In this document: positions 9,568 through 17,647 of the stretch, in pieces
Numbering within the stretch: position 1 is the stretch's first letter
Layout: each line of letters starts with the position of its first letter
Assembly (NCBI GenBank): GCA_045106935.1
Contig: JBGCFN010000026.1
Coordinates: forward strand, 1 to 32,682
DNA: 32,682 nucleotides
Source: UBA1858 sp045106935
GTDB taxonomy: Bacteria; Pseudomonadota; Gammaproteobacteria; UBA4575
Direction of reading: 5' to 3'
Notes under the pieces: generated by a model
Database searches by the model: none
What the model was told of the DNA's origin: nothing
Seen by the model: the letters and a program-made list of their open reading frames with translations, nothing else
Position numbers and translations under genes: made by a program

Positions 9568-9578
9568 CAGTCTGTGTT

Positions 9579-9905
9579 TTAAATACTCTGATCAATAAAC
9601 GCAGTTAACTGTGATTTTGATAGCGCACCCACTTTAGTTGACTGCACATCTCCACCTTTAAAAATCATTAATGTTGGGATACCACGTATACCAAACTTAG
9701 GTGGGGTTGCTGGATTATCATCGATATTCAGCTTAGTAATTTTTAGTTTGCCTTCATAATCGGCGGCGATTTCATCAAGTATAGGGGCGATCATTTTGCA
9801 TGGTCCGCACCACTCGGCCCAGTAATCAACAAGGACAGGCACGTCACTTTGTAATACTTCTTGTTCAAACGATGTATCTGTTATGTGCGTGATATTGTCA
9901 CTCAC
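9579..9905 (-). CDS. trxA: Thioredoxin
   Basis: A cytoplasmic protein-disulfide reductant recycled by thioredoxin reductase. It is 108 residues with the active site WAEWCGPCK (C33, C36), the buried Asp in VLVDYWA and the cis-proline loop GIRGIPTL. The start is GTG at 9905, supported by AGGGAG nine bases upstream and by the expected length; no better ATG is available. The trxA-rho order on one strand is conserved in Gammaproteobacteria. Confidence 0.97.
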   Translation of the reverse strand: MSDNITHITDTSFEQEVLQSDVPVLVDYWAEWCGPCKMIAPILDEIAADYEGKLKITKLNIDDNPATPPKFGIRGIPTLMIFKGGDVQSTKVGALSKSQLTAFIDQSI

Positions 9906-10073
9906 TGATGGACGCTCCCTAGTGTAATCATTATGCTGGAATTATTCGGACATTGGTGAAATTTAATTGTATATTTAACTCATATTTGAAGTGAAAACAA
10001 GCACAGTTTTACCTGTACACAGTCAGTGGTTATTCACAGACTCGGGGACAATTACCAAGTTATACTACCCATT

Positions 10074-10976
10074 ATGGCAATTAAAGGATTAATCGGCGTT
10101 ATTGGCGGAAGTGGTTTTGTTGGTAGCGAATTGTGCGCCCAACTCGTTTCGGCTGGATATTCGGTGAGACTGCTCACGCGTAACACTAGTAAATGCCGTC
10201 ACCTCAAGGTATTACCTTCGCTTTCAATTGTGCAAATTGAAAACTACCAAGCCAACACATTAACTAGTGCCCTCAAAGGTTGCCATGCCTTAGTAAATTT
10301 GATCGGAATACTTAATGAAAAAGGCAGGGATGGCAAAGAGTTCCATCAAATTCATGTGGGTACAACTCGCGCAGCCCTAAATGCATGCGAAAAAGCCAAC
10401 ATACCCCGTCTGCTTCAAATGAGTGCACTCAATGCACATGCTGATGGCCCCAGCCATTACTTGCGCAGCAAAGGTAAGGCGGAAAACTATCTCAAAACTT
10501 TTTCTGACTCACAGGTGCACTACACTATCTTTAAGCCTTCAGTCATATTTGGTAAAGATGATAGTTTCCTCAATCGATTTGCCGCGCTGTTGAAAACAGT
10601 TCCTGGTGTGTTCCCACTCGCATGTGCAGATGCACAGTTTGCTCCTGTTTATGTGGGTGATGTTGCCAAAAAAATGGTAGCTGCGATTGATGATAAAGAT
10701 AGCTATAACCAAACTTATGAATTATGTGGCCCACATATTTATAGCCTTAAAGAATTAGTCCAATACACAGCTAACATTTGTGGCTACAAGCGCGCGGTTC
10801 TTGGATTACCTTTGTTTTTGTCTAGGCTTCAAGCATCGGTGTTTGAACACGTTCCTGGCAAACCTTTTTCAGTAGATAATTTTAATTCACTTAAATTAGA
10901 CAGTGTTTGTACCCAGTCCGATGCATGTACGACTTCATTATCCGCAATCGCTCCCACGTATTTAGGCAAAAAATAA
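10074..10976 (+). CDS. NAD(P)-binding atypical SDR protein, complex I NDUFA9-like
   Basis: 300 residues from the ATG at 10074. The frame is open from 10026, but the later start puts the Rossmann loop GVIGGSGFVG (8-17) at the N-terminus, as in the family. The sequence resembles the atypical extended SDR group related to mitochondrial NDUFA9 and YbjT-type proteins. GCHALVNLIGILNE and the LLQMSALNAHADGPSHYLRSKG region replace the classical catalytic YxxxK with a Y-x-x-x-K-like YLRSK. Relatives are annotated as NAD-dependent epimerase/dehydratases or sugar-nucleotide epimerases without a proven substrate. It is divergent from trxA and convergent with the aminopeptidase gene. Confidence 0.8.
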   Translation: MAIKGLIGVIGGSGFVGSELCAQLVSAGYSVRLLTRNTSKCRHLKVLPSLSIVQIENYQANTLTSALKGCHALVNLIGILNEKGRDGKEFHQIHVGTTRAALNACEKANIPRLLQMSALNAHADGPSHYLRSKGKAENYLKTFSDSQVHYTIFKPSVIFGKDDSFLNRFAALLKTVPGVFPLACADAQFAPVYVGDVAKKMVAAIDDKDSYNQTYELCGPHIYSLKELVQYTANICGYKRAVLGLPLFLSRLQASVFEHVPGKPFSVDNFNSLKLDSVCTQSDACTTSLSAIAPTYLGKK

Positions 10977-10977
10977 T

Positions 10978-12054
10978 TTATTGTTGAGCCACACCCACGT
11001 GACACTCTCCACTATGCAACAATTCTAGGCGTTGCTCTTTATTAAGACGCTGCATACTTGCCACCACACGATAAAATTCATCAAAACGGTTATCACAATT
11101 TTTATAGAGAGAGACAAATTCAGGCACTAACGCTTGATAAGTTGAAAATGCATTTAACTTTGCGTTATTTATATCCTCTAATAACCATTGTTGATAATGC
11201 TCAAGCTTATCCCACTGTTTAAGTTTGGCGGTGACTTGCTGCTTATAAGACAAAAATGCCTGCTGCTTGTGACGCAACTTTGCTTCATCACTTTCTTCTG
11301 ATTGGTAAATCTTCATTAGCTGTTGACGAAATTCATCAACCATGTGATAGATATTTTGTTTCTCTTGCTTTGATTTCAAATATCGTTTCAATTCAGTTGT
11401 TTTATTTTCAGACTCAAGCCAAGCAATCACACCCAAGCGACCCACCGCAGTAGCAAACGCCTCATTAAAACTCGTATCATTTTTTATGTAGAGTTGCTGG
11501 TGTGCGAGTTCGTGAAAAATATATTCTGCGGCTACTAATTCTCCCCTATCCACCATACTGCTTAGCAACGGATCACTAAACCATCCCAAAGTCGAATAGG
11601 CTGGCACTGGTGCCACATAGACATCTAAATTCTGCTGCCTTACTTGCTCAGCAAATTGATTAGCTTTGGCCTCGCTAAAATAACCGCGATAAGGCACACA
11701 GCCCACAATCAAGAAACACCACTTTTTGGCTTGGAGCGATAGTGTCGGCGCTGCAAATACAACCCACGTGACATAGTCACGATCGAGGTCAACGTAACTG
11801 GTATAACTTTCATTATTCGGCAAAAGCAGTTTATCTGAAGCAAACTTGCGTATTTTTAAGAGATTGTTGAATTTGCTTATTTGCGCTTGATCTAATTCTG
11901 GATTGCTTAACAAATCTGAAATTTCCTGACGATCACACATGAGCTTTAAATGCCCACTACTGGTATGCGCGATATAGCCAAGTGTTGAACAAGCACTTAG
12001 CTGCAATATCGCACTCAAGACAAGAATTCGAGTTAGAATGGTTTTAATACACAC
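10978..12054 (-). CDS. Predicted zinc aminopeptidase lipoprotein (PF10023-type)
   Basis: A putative metallopeptidase anchored at the cell envelope. With the GTG at 12054 the protein has 358 residues and begins with a lipoprotein signal ending in LQLSAC, lipidated cysteine about residue 22. It carries the gluzincin motif HELAHQQLY (H181, E182, H185) and a downstream glutamate in FNEAFA (about 198) as probable third zinc ligand. A TTG at 12078 would add eight residues and overlap the divergent cca start. GTG is preferred because it gives a compact signal peptide, but no clear ribosome-binding site decides the choice. The C-terminal third is charged and helical. The physiological substrate of the family is unknown. 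Confidence 0.8.
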   Translation of the reverse strand: MCIKTILTRILVLSAILQLSACSTLGYIAHTSSGHLKLMCDRQEISDLLSNPELDQAQISKFNNLLKIRKFASDKLLLPNNESYTSYVDLDRDYVTWVVFAAPTLSLQAKKWCFLIVGCVPYRGYFSEAKANQFAEQVRQQNLDVYVAPVPAYSTLGWFSDPLLSSMVDRGELVAAEYIFHELAHQQLYIKNDTSFNEAFATAVGRLGVIAWLESENKTTELKRYLKSKQEKQNIYHMVDEFRQQLMKIYQSEESDEAKLRHKQQAFLSYKQQVTAKLKQWDKLEHYQQWLLEDINNAKLNAFSTYQALVPEFVSLYKNCDNRFDEFYRVVASMQRLNKEQRLELLHSGECHVGVAQQ

Positions 12055-12072
12055 ACTAGTTGGCCATAAAAA

Positions 12073-13206
12073 ATGCAAAAATATTTGGTTGGCGGCGCAG
12101 TTAGAGATCGCTTATTAAGTCTACCAGTACATGAACAAGACTGGGTAGTGATCGGCTCTACGCCAGAAGAAATGCTTGGCTTAGGCTTTCGTCAAGTTGG
12201 CAAAGACTTCCCGGTATTCTTACACCCTGAAACTGCAGAGGAGTACGCACTCGCTCGCACAGAACGCAAATCTGGAAAAGGCCATCAAGGTTTCCAGGTG
12301 TTTAGCTCGCCTGATATTTCTTTAGAAGAAGATTTACAACGTCGCGACTTAACCATCAACGCCATTGCACAAGACGAGCATGGCAATTTGACGGACCCCT
12401 ACGGCGGTAAACGTGATATTGAACAGCGAATTTTACGCCATATATCACCGGCATTTTCTGAAGACCCTTTACGCGTCCTAAGAGTGGCACGCTTTGCTGC
12501 AAGATTCTGGCATTTAGGATTCACTATTGAAGCTGAGACATTAGCGTTAATGTCATCTATTAGTCATAGTGACGAGTTAGAACAGTTGTCAAAGGAGCGC
12601 GTCTGGCAAGAAACCAAACGTGCATTAGAAACACAGCACCCTGAAATTTACTTGCTCATTCTGTTGCAAATTGGTGCCCTTGAAAAAATTGCTCCCAGTT
12701 TGCACCAAGCATTGCAGACCAAAGCTGCCTTACTCAATTTATCAAAACTACGCGATATCACCAGCTTTGAATTTAGATATGCAGGTTTAGTCATGCTAGC
12801 AAGCGAACAAGAAGGTACCTTTAAGGATGCTATTGCGAATGACATAAACGAGCATTTTGCCTGCCCAACTTCGTTACAAGCACTGGCAGCTATCACTACT
12901 CGCTATTTTACGGAAGGTTATAATGTACTTTCTAGTAATCATGATGATGTTTATACGCTTCTGCATAATTTAGATGCTTTCCGCCGTCAATCACGTTGTC
13001 TTGAAATATTAAACTGCATGAAAGCGATGTCAGGATTGTTTGATAGGCCGCATTCAGCTTCGTTTGATTTTCTAATTAGTCTGGTGCCACCATTAAATGA
13101 CATCAAATTAACGCCGCAACATCAACAAACACTCTCAGGGAAAGAAATTGGTGATGCGCTCATCGCGTCACGCAAACAGTATATTGAACAAGCGTTGAAT
13201 CAATAA
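12073..13206 (+). CDS. cca: tRNA nucleotidyltransferase (CCA-adding type), HD domain not recognisable
   Basis: Class II nucleotidyltransferase that builds or repairs the tRNA 3' CCA end. The 377 residues open with YLVGGAVRD (4-12). The metal-binding motif is E21-x-D23, where E. coli has D21-x-D23. RRDLTINA, DPYGGKRDIE and the template motif EDPLRVLR are intact, as is ERVWQE in the neck domain. The C-terminal third aligns by position with the HD phosphohydrolase domain of E. coli Cca (412 residues), but no His-Asp metal site is visible: FRYAGLVMLASEQ occupies the place of the E. coli LCHDLGKG segment. CCA addition is likely; phosphatase and phosphodiesterase activities are probably lost. It is divergent from the aminopeptidase gene. 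Confidence 0.92.
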   Translation: MQKYLVGGAVRDRLLSLPVHEQDWVVIGSTPEEMLGLGFRQVGKDFPVFLHPETAEEYALARTERKSGKGHQGFQVFSSPDISLEEDLQRRDLTINAIAQDEHGNLTDPYGGKRDIEQRILRHISPAFSEDPLRVLRVARFAARFWHLGFTIEAETLALMSSISHSDELEQLSKERVWQETKRALETQHPEIYLLILLQIGALEKIAPSLHQALQTKAALLNLSKLRDITSFEFRYAGLVMLASEQEGTFKDAIANDINEHFACPTSLQALAAITTRYFTEGYNVLSSNHDDVYTLLHNLDAFRRQSRCLEILNCMKAMSGLFDRPHSASFDFLISLVPPLNDIKLTPQHQQTLSGKEIGDALIASRKQYIEQALNQ

Positions 13207-13210
13207 AATT

Positions 13211-14002
13211 TTAAATAAAAGCAAAAAGAAGTATGCCCAGTACTAGACGGTAAATGACAAAAGGGATCATTCCAATAATACTCACCAGCCGAATAAATGC
13301 TTTAATACACAAGTAAGCCACGACACCAGATAAAACAAATACTATTAACACTGCCACAACATCCACATTCAATTCAGACGACATAAGTTGCATTGATTTA
13401 TAAGAAATTGCCGCTAGGATGGTTGGAATTGATAATAAAAATGAAAAACGTGCCGCGGCAACTTTAGTTAACCCCATCATTAAACCTGCCGTCATTGTCA
13501 CACCTGAACGCGACGTACCAGGAATTAAGGCAAAAATTTGTGCCGCACCAATAAACAACATGCCTTTCCAACAAAGTTTATATTCATCGTGCATTTCTCT
13601 CGCTGTTTTATCTGCATAAGCTAGAAGTAATGCAAAGACAATAGTTGTCGTGGCTATCACATGAGCGCTACGCAAATATTGCTCAATAAAGTCTGCCATT
13701 AATAATCCAGTCAGCACGATGGGAATCGTCGCCACAATAATGGCTTTAATCAATCGCAATGTATCCTGGTTCTCGGGTGCTTTAGGATTAAGCATGGCGC
13801 GCACCATTTCTTGTAGCTCTTTTCTAAAATAAATCACTACTGCCAGCAAACTGCCTGCGTGAGCGGCGACATCCATTAATAAGCCTTGGTCTTTCCAGCC
13901 CATGACAATGGAGATCAGCACTAAATGCGCTGAACTTGAGACTGGCAGGAACTCTGTTAATCCTTGAATAATGCCTAATGCAATTATTTGTATTAAATCC
14001 AT
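13211..14002 (-). CDS. uppP: Undecaprenyl-diphosphatase (BacA family)
   Basis: An integral membrane phosphatase that recycles undecaprenyl pyrophosphate to the monophosphate carrier used for peptidoglycan and O-antigen; high dosage gives bacitracin resistance. It is 263 residues with multiple membrane spans. The signature GLTEFLPVSSSAHL (14-27) contains the catalytic glutamate-rich segment, and the second motif is PGTSRSGVT. Length and both motifs are intact. It lies 14 bases downstream of the MidA-type methyltransferase gene on the same strand and converges with cca with only a 4-base gap. Confidence 0.96.
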   Translation of the reverse strand: MDLIQIIALGIIQGLTEFLPVSSSAHLVLISIVMGWKDQGLLMDVAAHAGSLLAVVIYFRKELQEMVRAMLNPKAPENQDTLRLIKAIIVATIPIVLTGLLMADFIEQYLRSAHVIATTTIVFALLLAYADKTAREMHDEYKLCWKGMLFIGAAQIFALIPGTSRSGVTMTAGLMMGLTKVAAARFSFLLSIPTILAAISYKSMQLMSSELNVDVVAVLIVFVLSGVVAYLCIKAFIRLVSIIGMIPFVIYRLVLGILLFAFI

Positions 14003-14016
14003 ACTTTCAAAGTTCT

Positions 14017-15195
14017 CTATAATCGGTGAAGCAAATCTCGATTAGTAAATTGGTTTGCTGAAATTTCAATATTCTTGGTTAACACCATCACCTGGAATCG
14101 CTCACCCATTTCCGCAGGCATCATTAAACGCTTAATTTCTGCTTGCTGTGCGAATGTCTGCGCGTCTTGATTTTGTGTGTTAATTTTTTCAAGCGCATCA
14201 CTCGCCAACAAAAAGTGTGCTTGTGTACTATAAGCATTAATACCTAACCCGCACTTTACACTGGATTCAGCCACTGCCGTGAAATCTACATTACACGATA
14301 TATCTTGTAGCCCAGGCCATAATAGCGGTTGCTCATTGGCGACATGGCGGTAATGACAAATCAATGTCCCCATTGAACGCTGTTCATGATAGTACTCACT
14401 GCGAGCATAACCATAGTCGATATAAAAAAATATTCCCTGATTCACAAATGAAGCAATTTGCTCGATGAAATCATCCAATAACAGATTGACATCGCATCGA
14501 TAAACACTCTTGTTGTTATTTAGCACTGCGGAAGGCAATCTTTCACGCATCACTGCAGAGAGATTCTCGTCAGCAGCAACATCAACAAACTGAAAATTTC
14601 CGTCATCATCAAGTGTCACACAGCGCTCAAAAATATTATTTTTCTCAACTGACAACAACTTAACTGGCAATGCGTCTAATACTTCATTAGCAATTACTAT
14701 CGCAGAGTCAATCGCAGGGGTGACTTTCTCTATCCATTGAATATCACAGCCTAATTGCAACTTAGATAAATATAATTTTTGTCGCTGCCTAAGTGCGACG
14801 CTTTTTTCGACAATGTAATAACATGCAGGCAAACAATTAATTTGCTCCATCGCTTGTAACAAATCGGCTGCAAACTTGCCGCTACCCGCACCAATTTCAA
14901 TGATAGAAAACTTGCCAAGCTGGGATTTTATTTTACTTATATGTTCAGCAAACGCGGCAGCGAAAAAATTACTTCGTTCAGGGCTTGTAGTGAAATCACC
15001 TTTTCCTCCAAAGATTTCACTCGCACTTTCGTAATAGCCAATTTTGTCGGCGTATAAAGATAATTGCATATACCGCTCAAAACTAATTGGGGCTTTCTGC
15101 TGCTTAATCTCATCCGCAATCAATTGCGCACACTGCTGGCTACGTTGCTGCTCTTCCTCTGAAGGGATTGGCATGTCAACATTCATTCTGTACAA
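14017..15195 (-). CDS. MidA/NDUFAF7-type SAM-dependent methyltransferase (DUF185)
   Basis: 392 residues. The family hallmark GGKGDFTTSPE (63-73) is present, preceded by LYADKIGYY. The SAM-binding loop IEIGAGSGKFAADLL (99-113) and ANEVLDALPVKL also match the family. The mitochondrial homologue methylates an arginine of complex I subunit NDUFS2. Bacterial members are assumed to be protein-arginine methyltransferases, but their substrate is not established. Alternative starts at 15186 (second Met) or 15174 would shorten the N-terminus slightly. It is divergent from the pteridine reductase gene. Confidence 0.88.
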   Translation of the reverse strand: MYRMNVDMPIPSEEEQQRSQQCAQLIADEIKQQKAPISFERYMQLSLYADKIGYYESASEIFGGKGDFTTSPERSNFFAAAFAEHISKIKSQLGKFSIIEIGAGSGKFAADLLQAMEQINCLPACYYIVEKSVALRQRQKLYLSKLQLGCDIQWIEKVTPAIDSAIVIANEVLDALPVKLLSVEKNNIFERCVTLDDDGNFQFVDVAADENLSAVMRERLPSAVLNNNKSVYRCDVNLLLDDFIEQIASFVNQGIFFYIDYGYARSEYYHEQRSMGTLICHYRHVANEQPLLWPGLQDISCNVDFTAVAESSVKCGLGINAYSTQAHFLLASDALEKINTQNQDAQTFAQQAEIKRLMMPAEMGERFQVMVLTKNIEISANQFTNRDLLHRL

Positions 15196-15271
15196 CCCAC
15201 GCTCGTGCCAGTAAAAATAATTTCATGCCGATATGGTACATTAAACAAAATTTAAAACGTTGGAATAATTT

Positions 15272-16015
15272 ATGGAACACTCATCTAGCCGAGTCGCATT
15301 AGTTACCGGTTCTGCAAAACGGATTGGTGCCGAAGTCATACGTCGACTTCACGCGGAAGGTTTGCGCGTAATATTACATTACAACGGTTCTGAGGATGCT
15401 GCCCAGGCAATTGCTGACGAACTCAACGCACTACGTAAAGACAGCATAACCATTATCCAGTTTAATTTGCTCGACATTGAACAACTAGATGCTTTTGCAA
15501 CTAACATATTAGCTATATGGGGCAGATTAGATATCTTAGTCAATAATGCTTCCACGTTTTATCCTACCCCTCTTGAAAACATAAACCTTGATCAATGGAA
15601 TAGCTTGATTGGCGTTAACTTACAAGCTCCTTTATTTTTAACTAAGGCATTAGCACCGTCATTAGCCACTCACAAAGGTTGTGTAATTAATATTGTCGAT
15701 ATCCATTCAGATCGCCCTCTGAAAGGCTACACAATCTATTGCATTGCTAAAGCAGGATTAGCCATGCTAACTAAGTCTCTAGCTCGAGAACTAGCGCCTG
15801 ATGTTAGAGTTAATGGTGTTTCGCCAGGCGCGATCATGTGGCCTGAAGTTGAAGACTATGAACCGATGCATCAAGAAATTATTGATCGAACGGCTTTAAA
15901 ACGAGAAGGTAACCCAGCTGACATTGCTGATACTGTTTGGTTCTTAGTCAACTCGGCAAATTATATTACCGGGCAAATTATTGCAGTTGATGGTGGCCGC
16001 ACGTTAAGCAATTAA
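15272..16015 (+). CDS. Pteridine reductase (PTR1/FolM-type SDR)
   Basis: An NADPH-dependent short-chain dehydrogenase of 247 residues. The cofactor loop reads TGSAKRIG (12-19), which is the TGxxxRxG signature of pteridine reductases rather than the classical TGxxxGxG. Catalytic residues fit PTR1 spacing exactly: D143, Y156 and K160, matching D181/Y194/K198 of Leishmania PTR1. NNAS is at 91-94. Expected substrates are dihydropterins such as dihydromonapterin or dihydrofolate. It lies beside folB-folK, which supports a pterin role; folB-folK are on the opposite strand and converge on it. Confidence 0.85.
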   Translation: MEHSSSRVALVTGSAKRIGAEVIRRLHAEGLRVILHYNGSEDAAQAIADELNALRKDSITIIQFNLLDIEQLDAFATNILAIWGRLDILVNNASTFYPTPLENINLDQWNSLIGVNLQAPLFLTKALAPSLATHKGCVINIVDIHSDRPLKGYTIYCIAKAGLAMLTKSLARELAPDVRVNGVSPGAIMWPEVEDYEPMHQEIIDRTALKREGNPADIADTVWFLVNSANYITGQIIAVDGGRTLSN

Positions 16016-16211
16016 CTTTGGCAGCATTGTGAAACTGCTTAGGTAATTGATTGTTTATGACTCTACTTGAGTCTGTAATTATTGATGGCAGAACACAATC
16101 CGCCTGACACAAATTCTCCTATCAAGAACGATCAGTTTGAATTTTCAAAGAGCCTTTTAAGTGGCTTAAAAAATACTTGTCTGACAGGTAGGGTCATTTT
16201 ACTGCATGGGA

Positions 16212-16694
16212 TTATTCAACCTGTTTCATTTCGAGGTTATCTTTATCAAATTCTTTCCATAGCTGAGCAAACGACGTTCTTAAGATTGGGTGACGCAACT
16301 CTCCGGCAATGTCTGCCAAAGGCTTCAAGACAAATGCATATTTAGTAATATCTGAGCTTGGTACGTGCACGCCATCTTTGTTAATTTTTGATTTCCCGTA
16401 TAACAATTGGTCTAAGTCGATGGTGCGTGAAATATATTGATTCTTACTATCTCTGACGCGCCCATGGTGCGCTTCCAGATCACGCAAATACTGGCGCATC
16501 CCGGGGGGAGAGATATCTGTCTTCAAGCCCACGACTAGATTGTGAAAATCATCACCACTAAACCCCTCAGCCGCAGTTTCATATATGGGTGATATATCTA
16601 AATCACCAAATTTTTCTGCTAATTCTTCGAGAACCTGGGGAATATGGATGTGCTTATCGATATTACTACCGATCCCGATATAGACCTTTTCCAT
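16212..16694 (-). CDS. folK: 6-hydroxymethyl-dihydropterin pyrophosphokinase
   Basis: Transfers pyrophosphate from ATP to 6-hydroxymethyl-7,8-dihydropterin, the step before dihydropteroate synthase. It is 160 residues, with YIGIGSNI at the N-terminus. The HPPK signature R-x-x-D-L-D (R90, D93, D95, magnesium-binding acids) is intact within ISRTIDLDQLLYG, although the usual preceding Gly-Pro is replaced by Ile-Ser. HVPSSDITKYAFVLKPLADIAG matches the C-terminal family motif. The start is 3 bases after the folB stop, indicating a folB-folK operon. Confidence 0.93.
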   Translation of the reverse strand: MEKVYIGIGSNIDKHIHIPQVLEELAEKFGDLDISPIYETAAEGFSGDDFHNLVVGLKTDISPPGMRQYLRDLEAHHGRVRDSKNQYISRTIDLDQLLYGKSKINKDGVHVPSSDITKYAFVLKPLADIAGELRHPILRTSFAQLWKEFDKDNLEMKQVE

Positions 16695-16697
16695 TAA

Positions 16698-17054
16698 CTA
16701 ATCTCTTTTTCCGCGCTCTATCATCACCCCAACAGCCGCCGATCCTCTTACGGCGCCTGGTTTCGCAATTGAAATCCGCAACCAAGGAATATTGAATTCT
16801 TCCATCACTGTGGTGGCAATCAACTCAATGAGTGTTTCTACTAGCTTTGGTTGATTTTCGTCCACTAAGGCACGAATTCTCTGAGAAATCGCTTTATAAT
16901 CAAGGGTATACTCTAGATCATCGGTCTCCGCAGCCTTTGATATATCCGTGGCCATTTCTAGATTAATAGTAATTTTCTGGCGAACCTGGCGCTCCCAGCC
17001 AAATACACCAATGACGGCATCCATGCTTAAATCACGTATAAATACTGTGTCCAT
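16698..17054 (-). CDS. folB: Dihydroneopterin aldolase
   Basis: Cleaves 7,8-dihydroneopterin to 6-hydroxymethyl-dihydropterin and glycolaldehyde. From the ATG at 17054 it is 118 residues and begins MDTVFIRDLSMDAVIGVFGWER, matching the E. coli FolB N-terminus. The frame stays open to 17102, but those 16 extra residues are not family-like and are disfavoured. LDYKAI and the catalytic-lysine region ISIAKPGAVRGSAAVGV are conserved. It is operonic with folK and divergent from rpmB. Confidence 0.93.
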   Translation of the reverse strand: MDTVFIRDLSMDAVIGVFGWERQVRQKITINLEMATDISKAAETDDLEYTLDYKAISQRIRALVDENQPKLVETLIELIATTVMEEFNIPWLRISIAKPGAVRGSAAVGVMIERGKRD

Positions 17055-17189
17055 AGTCGAGCTGAGTTTCCTATTTTGATTATCTAACCGGCTAACCGAC
17101 ATTCGATCGCCTCTATATATTGTCTACCATATACCTTTCTGTTAAGGTACGCCGCCCATACGTAATATACAAACACAAGAAATTTTACA

Positions 17190-17426
17190 ATGTCTAGAGT
17201 ATGCCAAGTTACCGGAAAGCGACCTGTTGCAGGAAACAACGTTTCGCACGCGCATAATAAAACGCGCCGACGATTTCTTCCAAATTTACACACCCATCGA
17301 TTCTGGGTAGAGAGCGAAGGCCGCTGGGTCAAATTGCGCCTTTCTACTAAAGGAATGCGGATTATTGATAAAAAAGGGATCGATGCTGTGCTTGCAGACA
17401 TGCGTTCTCGCGGTGAAACTGCTTAA
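17190..17426 (+). CDS. rpmB: 50S ribosomal protein L28
   Basis: A large-subunit ribosomal protein, 78 residues as in E. coli. It starts SRVCQVTGKRPVAGNNVSHA and contains the typical KTRRRFLPNLHTHRFWVESE and GIDAVLADMRSRGE segments. rpmG follows 29 bases downstream, forming the usual rpmB-rpmG operon. Confidence 0.98.
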   Translation: MSRVCQVTGKRPVAGNNVSHAHNKTRRRFLPNLHTHRFWVESEGRWVKLRLSTKGMRIIDKKGIDAVLADMRSRGETA

Positions 17427-17455
17427 GCAGCCCGCTAAACAATCGAGATATAGTC

Positions 17456-17611
17456 ATGCGAGATAAAATTAAATTAGTTTCTACCGCCGATACTGGTCAT
17501 TACTACACGACCACTAAGAACAAGCGCACCATGCCAGATAAAATGGAGATCAAAAAATACGATCCCGTGGTTCGTAAGCACGTGCTCTACAAAGAAGCTA
17601 AAATTAAGTAA
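17456..17611 (+). CDS. rpmG: 50S ribosomal protein L33
   Basis: A 51-residue gene read directly from the sequence: MRDKIKLVSTADTGHYYTTT, then KNKRTMPDKMEIKKYDPVV and ending HVLYKEAKIK. It is the cysteine-free (zinc-independent) form of L33. It follows rpmB in the same operon. A strong hairpin begins 14 bases after the stop. In E. coli mutM follows this gene, but here mutM is about 7.4 kb further on. Confidence 0.97.
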   Translation: MRDKIKLVSTADTGHYYTTTKNKRTMPDKMEIKKYDPVVRKHVLYKEAKIK

Positions 17612-17625
17612 GACAGTTTATTCAA

Positions 17626-17647
17626 CACGCCTAAGGTCTTAGGCGTG
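17626..17647. terminator. Hairpin between convergent rpmG and desaturase genes
   Basis: Perfect 10-base arms CACGCCTAAG (17626-17635) and CTTAGGCGTG (17638-17647) with a 2-base centre give an estimated 9-pair stem with a 4-base loop. It lies 14 bases after rpmG and includes the desaturase stop codon (17639-17641). Only short, imperfect T-rich sequence follows on the (+) side, and TTGAATAAA follows on the (-) side. A bidirectional terminator is the best reading, but it lacks a strong U tract. Confidence 0.6.

Noticed and set aside
10026..10073. Longer N-terminus for the SDR protein
   Set aside because: The 16 added residues precede the Rossmann loop without family similarity, and the ATG at 10074 fits better.
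16082..16345. Open frame of 87 codons after the pteridine reductase gene
   Set aside because: Its second half runs antisense through folK, which is a clear real gene. The first 40 residues match no family I recognise. It could at most be a gene remnant, but this cannot be supported.
17084..17401. Open frame of 105 codons on the - strand
   Set aside because: It is antisense to rpmB and reads through the folB-rpmB intergenic region; composition is not protein-like.
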